Shown here piece after piece: positions 58,369 through 64,000 of a stretch of DNA of 64,000 nucleotides (positions are counted from its first letter, which is position 1; every line of letters begins with the position of its first letter). The notes below the pieces were generated by a model. That model worked only from the letters and a program-made list of their open reading frames with translations. It made no database searches and was not told the DNA's origin. Origin of the DNA: Liolophura sinensis (taxonomy: Eukaryota > Mollusca > Polyplacophora > Chitonida > Chitonidae). The position numbers were made by a program, and so were the translations under genes. Location of the stretch: positions 34,663,501-34,727,500 of the forward strand of contig NC_088303.1 in NCBI RefSeq assembly GCF_032854445.1. The letters are read 5' to 3'.

Positions 58369-60751
58369 TCCAAAGTCCCTGAGATATATTATTTAAATGA
58401 ACAAATTAAACACCTTCAAAAGCCACAGCAAAAAAACACTGCACGGAATGCTGACGCACCGGTTTGTCAAAGCATTTGCCGAAACTGGAAATAATAATAT
58501 AATTTCATCATATTTGAAAAATCTGAACAATGATATCAGTTGTTGATCATTTGGCAGAGAGAGGAATTCAAAGTTTACGCTGCACAATTAGGAAGGAAAC
58601 ATTGTCAAAATTCCGCCGATCTGAATCAGCCTGTCATAATACCTCAGCTCATTCACAGATTGCCAGGCCTAACAGCACACAGATTACCGCTCTCTTTGTG
58701 TCTACACCTGAAACATCAACAGCTTCCTTCCTTTTCACCACTGCTTTTGGCAGTTTGTCCCAAATTTTCTACCCTGCAGTTACCCTCTCACCCACTCCCT
58801 CTGCAACACCCCGCGTATTTAACCTCACAACTCGAGTGACAAAATAGCAAATTTGTCCTGTACACATTGGAACATATGGTATTCCAGGAATGCCGTGTAA
58901 ATCAATTATTCGCTGGAGAAATTTACAAAGTGCAGGGGAAAATCATGGAAACTACCCATAATTATAAACCTAAGCACAGAAACCACAAAGTTCAAACAAA
59001 TTTATACAGCTAACAAATAATATACATATAAAAGTAGACAGACATATAAATTTCTTACCCTTTACTGCACCATTTTACCTCTTTAACTTTTTCAAATGTA
59101 TACATGTAAATGCATGTTTATCCTCTAATACAAGTGGACATTTCAGAGAAAAAAAGTGAAATCAGAAATTTTACCAAAATCATTACATTGCATTTGGAGT
59201 CCACAGCAGACATTGTGTGCCCTCTAAAATGGAACTTTTAGTATTAATAAAGGTAATTAGTAATTAGAAAATTATGCTAAACTTGCCATATGGTATTTAC
59301 ATGAAAGTGCAATTGTAACTCTCACATTTTAATAGTTTATGTTCATGTAAATGTATCAAAGCTTACAAGATGATAAAAGTATTATTATATGCAGACATTA
59401 ACATGCATTGCAGAGGCAATAAAACAAAGTTACATCTCTGGCTGAGAGTATATATACTGTACCTCATGACACTATGAATTAATAGCTATTCTGTTAAGTA
59501 TCCCTTGTACTGGAACACAATGTCCAAAAATGTAAACAAAATCTAAAATTTTTGTCCATTACTGAGTTGTTTACTTTGCCCGATTCTGTGGGTTCTAGAA
59601 TGATTCTGAGAGGTGTTCGAGGTTTGCTTCCCTCTAAAATGCTCTTTTTAGGGGTGAAATTTTAGGTCATTTGGAGTTTTTCAATTTCTCTCACTATCCA
59701 CGTACGTGCATTCGGAACTGTACAGACAAGATATAACATTACTTACAAATATGCGCTTGCTTTTCAGGAGTTTGTTTATACATTTTATCAACTCTTATCC
59801 CTTAGTCACTTCATGCATAAATGTATATATTTACAGTAAGAGATGTGTTAAAGCAACGGCCATATATACAGCAGGGAAATCTACATCACACAAACAGAAA
59901 TTATCTGCCATTGTTTACAAACAAACAGACACGTCATACATTACACGTATGATGAAACCAGGTAAAAACATTGTTTTACAAACAACAAAATGGAGAATCA
60001 TGTACGTTTGTATAAACAACCAAACTCAAATGCAATTAAGAGACTGAATATGATTAAACTGGTATATCATGTATTATAGTGGCCAATGCAAGAATGAAGA
60101 GTAGCCACATGTACAGACATGAGGGTATTCTGTATTAAGTGTGGATGTGTGAAAAAGCACATTACTTAGAAAGAATGACTGCTAATTTAAATGACCTATT
60201 ATGAGGAGCTACTGATTTCTAAACACTCTTTTTTTTTTTTAATACCAATAATATATTTTTGAAGAATGACGAGAAAATATATAACACACTAATTTGGTTA
60301 TTTTTATGTTTGTACATACATGTACATGTACAGGTAAATTGAACCACTATGACAGACAAACCTAGTAGAAACTGAGCAGGTAATAGAGGAGCCATCACAC
60401 CAGGTGCCAGGTTCTTAGAAAAACTTCTAAATGTGTATGGCTGGACCTTAATGAGAAGAACCTAAAGGGAACCACATCACACCATTTGAGGTTGTTGAGA
60501 AAGCTTTTACATGTACATGTACATGAAACAAAAATGGAACCAAGAAGGAAACATCACACTCAGCAGGTACTTGAGAACCCTCTTAGGTACAGGTACATCT
60601 GGTACTACATGCCTATACATGTACATACGGGAAGAGGAAACCAAGTATTCTCACATCCAATCACCAGACTTCGCTAGTTTCTTGACAAACATCTGACATG
60701 TATATGGATATGGATGGCGGAAACCTAGCAAAATCTACATCAAACCAATAG
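58369..60751. other. Upstream DNA, no gene recognised
   Basis: At 58530-58850 two plus-strand frames overlap in a less AT-rich, C-rich stretch. Neither has splice or start support, so no gene is called. Confidence 0.4.
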
Positions 60752-61145
60752 TGCCCTGGCCAAGTGGTTAAAGCTGTTTGCCTTTCAATACCTGCGATAC
60801 ATGATGTAACGGTTCAAATGCAGCCTTGATCAGGAAATTTGTAGATTTCCCCATTCTCAATGTTCGTGGGGCCTTGGTGACAATACATGTACATGTGAGA
60901 GGTTGACAACATTCATCTGGCCATGTACATATCCCATCAATGAAGATCACCAATATGGTGTGTGTATCTGTACATCACAACTGAGAAAGTTCGTCACTAA
61001 CTTGCTAAAGGTCATTGGTTTATCCAGGTTCCCCCCGTTTTCCGTAACTCATAAAACTCATCACTATGGTATAAGTGAAAGATCTGAGTATTAATGGTAA
61101 AATCAGTAAAATAAGTACGGCATTAAAAAACAGGCAAATAAATAA
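60752..61145 (+). mobile_element. tRNA-like head and separate SINE tail, heavily decayed
   Basis: GGCCAAGTGGTTAAAGC (A-box-like, 60759) and GTAACGGTTCAAATGC (B-box, near 60809) are spaced as in a tRNA. About 200 bases later GGTATAAGTGAAAGATCTGA and a CAAATAAATAACA tail match the main SINE 3' end. Whether this is one long element or two is unclear. Confidence 0.5.
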
Positions 61146-62284
61146 CAAGCATAAACCTATGAAAAGAGCTAACATATACTGTATGCCTATATCCATCTTC
61201 CTTCGTATAATCAAAACACTCAGTATTTCAGGTATAATATATATTTACCAGCCAAAGGGCTTCAACCATCCATGGCCACATCCATAAACGTGGGCAGTCA
61301 ATGGGATACATCTAGTTTACAGTCCGGCAATGTGTGCACCTTAATACCTGCCCCAGTGACTTGTGACGTCCCATACTAACTTCGCCGCCCTAATAGCCGA
61401 TTCTTGTACCTTGTTGTTAATTACATAGCGTTCCCCTGCCTAGGTTACCATGGTGATCAGGTGCTAACCGGACGTCCCATATATATCAATTCTCTAAGTC
61501 CGCTAACAAATATTTTGCCCCACACATTTTTCCGATCAGCTACCCCCGGTCCTTTGAAACCGCTGCAAATGATTTCTTTTATTTCTATTTAAATTGTTCC
61601 TAGTTTACAGACCTGGTTGCCATGGATACGGCACAGACTGTGGGAATGTATGAAAATTGTAGCCAAAAAGGTGGTATTCAGAAAGCTAATAATATGCAGG
61701 AATAACAATCATCTCTGTGCACTTTTCAACAAGTCTGCAATTTAGCCTCTATGACGCAGTGCTCCTCAGCAAATATTATTCTTGTTACGGCTTGAAAAAC
61801 AGAGCCAACCACTACACATTCAGAATTGTAACTTAAAACACAGCATTGTAGTGTCTTTGTTGTGCGGGAGTTCATCTCCATGGGAAATCAATGGCTCGTA
61901 TAATAGTTCATTCTTCTACAATCCCTCTGATGCCTTCTTTAATTCCGGACCTGTCGAATGGTCACTTTGCTACCCTACAGCTTAAAGCCAATATCGGTCA
62001 ATACTCCAGCTATAATACAGCATTGCTGATCAATTCATTAATGGGCATTCCCATTCAGTTTCAATTCATCCTACGATGTTAACACATAGTTTTAGTGCTT
62101 TGTCAGAACCCGACAGTAAAGGGAGCAATATCAGTTACCTGTGCACGTAACTTTATTACTTTCTCAATTTTATCCCATTATAAAACAACTGAAAGACAAA
62201 TGCATGTACATGCACAAGTATGATTTTTATGTTTAATAATTGTTCTTACTGCTGTAGTTGCAATTTTTACAGGTATATGATAGA
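61146..62284. other. Upstream DNA, complex sequence without gene
   Basis: The part at about 61320-62100 is less repetitive, with balanced composition and several CCATGG palindromes (GGTTACCATGGTGATC near 61443; GGTTGCCATGGATAC near 61615; CTCCATGGGAAATC near 61876). No exon is supported. It may be a conserved non-coding element, which cannot be tested here. Confidence 0.35.
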
Positions 62285-62296
62285 GGTCAGTTTTAT

Positions 62297-62564
62297 TTAT
62301 TTATTTTTTTTTTGATTGGTGTTTTACGCCGTACTCAAGAATATTTCACTTATACGACGGCGGCCAGCATTATGGTGGGTGGAAACCGGGCAGAGCCCGG
62401 CGGAAACCCACGACCATCCGCAGGTTGCTGACAGACCTTCCCACGTACGGCCGGAGAGGAAGCCAGCATGAGCTGGTCTTGAACTCACACTGACCGCATT
62501 GGTGAGAGGCTTCTGGGTCACTACGCTGCGCTAGCGTGCTAACCGACTGAGCCACGGAGGCCCC
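62297..62564 (-). mobile_element. Full-length tRNA-derived SINE with perfect 12-bp target-site duplication
   Basis: Read on the minus strand it starts GGGGCCTCCGTGGCTCAGTC, keeps an intact A-box and the body GTGGGTTTCCGCCGGGCTCT and CCACCATAATGCTGG, and ends in an A/AAATA tail (T-rich on plus). GGTCAGTTTTAT occurs at 62285-62296 and again at 62565-62576. It is one of the least diverged copies here. Confidence 0.97.
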
Positions 62565-62723
62565 GGTCAGTTTTATAGGTGGAAGAAAATTAAGCATGCA
62601 ACTGAATTAAACCACCACCCTTTGCCTCATAACTGACTTGCCTTTCCATGCAGGATCGACAAAAAGAGATTTTCAACAGCAGAGCACCACCATGGTATAC
62701 ATGTACATACCAAATTACTGGTG

Positions 62724-63080
62724 AGTGAGTGAGTGAGTGAGCGCTTGGGGTTTAACCTCATACTTAACAATTTTTCAGTCATATGATGATGGGAGTCCTT
62801 GGCGAGCATGTACACGTAACGTGCCTCCTTGCTGCAGGACGGATTTCCACCACTCTTTTATCTAGTGCTGTTTCACCAAGGCGACTTAGCAAAGGCAAGT
62901 AAGCCGGCCCACCCAAGCTATTACACCGCTAAAGGTCGAACAGTGGTTGCACTATCCCCTTCATGCTGAACGCCAAGCGAGGAAGTAACATCTTCCTCTT
63001 TTAAGGTCTTAGGTGTGACTTGACCCAGGATCTACCACCTCCTGAAGCAAACTCTCTACCAACTGTGCTATCGGGGCTGG
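62724..63080 (-). mobile_element. tRNA-derived SINE of a third type with (GTGA)n end
   Basis: On the minus strand it starts CCAGCCCCGATAGCACAGTT, with A-box TAGCACAGTTGG, and has a B-box-like CTGGGTCAAGTC about 45 bases on. It then runs about 290 bases to a (TCAC)n end, seen as GTGAGTGAGTGA on the plus strand. TACTGGTG flanks it at 62716-62723 and 63081-63088, a possible 8-bp target-site duplication. The body near the end shares CATACTTAACAATTTTTCAG-like words with other molluscan-type SINE tails. Confidence 0.8.
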
Positions 63081-63088
63081 TACTGGTG

Positions 63089-64000
63089 CAAGGCATTAGT
63101 GATCAATATCCAACAAACTTAATTAGTGTAAGACAATCTTAACTCCTCTACAAATGATGTCCACTCGATATCCTGCCCTCAAGGTCAAGACAAGGGATCA
63201 CAAAACGATCTTCAACTTCAAAAAAAATATCGAATCACTTTAAAATTGTTATTTCTTATGTAACAAAAGACAAAATATTTCCTGACAATGTAAATTCTGG
63301 GCAAGTTATTTTAACATGAATTTCAGTTAAATTAACAGAAAGGAACATACCAAGTTTAACAGTTATTGAAATTTTGACTGAATAAGTCAAAGATTGCTGA
63401 GTGATCCTGATGAGGCCTGGAGATGAGCTACAGAAGGCAGGGGAATCTGATGGTTTACCTGTCCTATAGGCTTGGACTCGGTGGCCCAACACGTACCTTA
63501 TGATGTGTCCTGGCTTGCAGTGTAAGACAAGGACCTGTATTGCTTTCTATACATATCAAACCACGGGTATTATGTAAAATGCTCAAAGTGGAAATGAAAA
63601 AATTTAATATTTCGAATACATATGAATAATGTAACCTCTGAATGTACATGTATATATTTTTAACATACCAGTATGCCCACAAGCAATTCTGGGCCCGCAT
63701 TCACAAAACACTCTGAATCAGTTTTTAGTAACTCTTCTCGTAAATCACATTGCTTTATGGTACCGTAACCTAGGCAACATCTTTCACAAATAAAGTTAGT
63801 AGAAGTCTGGCTTCACTTTTATTGAATCAAACTGAACTATAACTAACAGAGAAGCACTCAGCCTCATTACAGTAAATGACCTAAAAAATTTCACCCCCAA
63901 AAATGCTTTTTTAGAGGCAAATGAATGTCACTAAATATTATTTTGGGTCCTGAAACTTTCCAGTAGAATATCATCTCATGTTCCAAGCAAATCTTAAAAC
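63089..64000. other. Upstream DNA, nothing recognised
   Basis: AT-rich sequence without supported exons, arrays or RNA genes up to the window end. Confidence 0.45.

Noticed and set aside
58530-58850. Overlapping 99- and 105-codon plus-strand frames as a gene
   Set aside because: Two frames are open together because of the C-rich composition, and there are no splice signals or recognisable domains.

Overview
The window looks like AT-rich nuclear DNA from an invertebrate animal, most likely a lophotrochozoan and probably a mollusc. The reasons are one long multi-exon gene with GT-AG introns, many tRNA-derived SINEs of one family ending in AAATA-type tails, many minisatellites, and abundant ACATGTA-type words. 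The species cannot be named from the sequence alone. No bacterial operon, CRISPR array, rRNA gene or intact autonomous transposon was seen.

One gene can be read with confidence. It is a castor zinc-finger transcription factor (CASZ1/castor orthologue) on the minus strand, with coding exons from 46115 down to 20878. Ten coding exons join with consistent reading phase into a 1725-residue protein. It has a conserved N-terminal KLDAICARL motif, a second conserved N-terminal block ([18 protein letters not shown]), twelve castor-type C2H2-like fingers, an AT-hook-like GRPP segment and two PEDLS motifs of the CtBP-binding type. The first coding exon is separated from the second by a 15.5-kb intron. 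The six N-terminal fingers are each cut by an intron, while the six C-terminal fingers lie in one 2.2-kb exon. Two candidate poly(A) signals lie about 250 to 300 bases after the stop codon.

Layout: 1-16.7 kb is repeat-rich intergenic DNA downstream of the gene. It holds SINE copies, a GC-richer minisatellite with higher-order structure (6.35-7.24 kb), a 29-bp minisatellite (10.1-10.5 kb), a 56-bp satellite interrupted by a SINE with a perfect 15-bp target-site duplication (13.0-15.3 kb), and unassigned exon-like segments at 7.56-7.86 kb and 1.53-1.74 kb. From 16.7 to 38.4 kb, which covers the 3' region, exons 10 to 2 and half of intron 1, no full-length SINE was found. From 38.4 to 45.0 kb intron 1 continues, with a full SINE and a 45-bp satellite. 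Exon 1 lies at 45.0-46.3 kb. From 46.3 to 64 kb is upstream DNA, possibly a 5'-UTR intron or promoter region, with minisatellites, SINEs, a 643-bp nearly identical duplication and a fold-back inverted repeat.

No previously undescribed multi-gene system was found. The most informative observations are the architecture of the castor protein, the nested SINE, the recent duplication, the ordered minisatellite, the cluster of X-box-like palindromes in a castor intron and the orphan exon-like segments.
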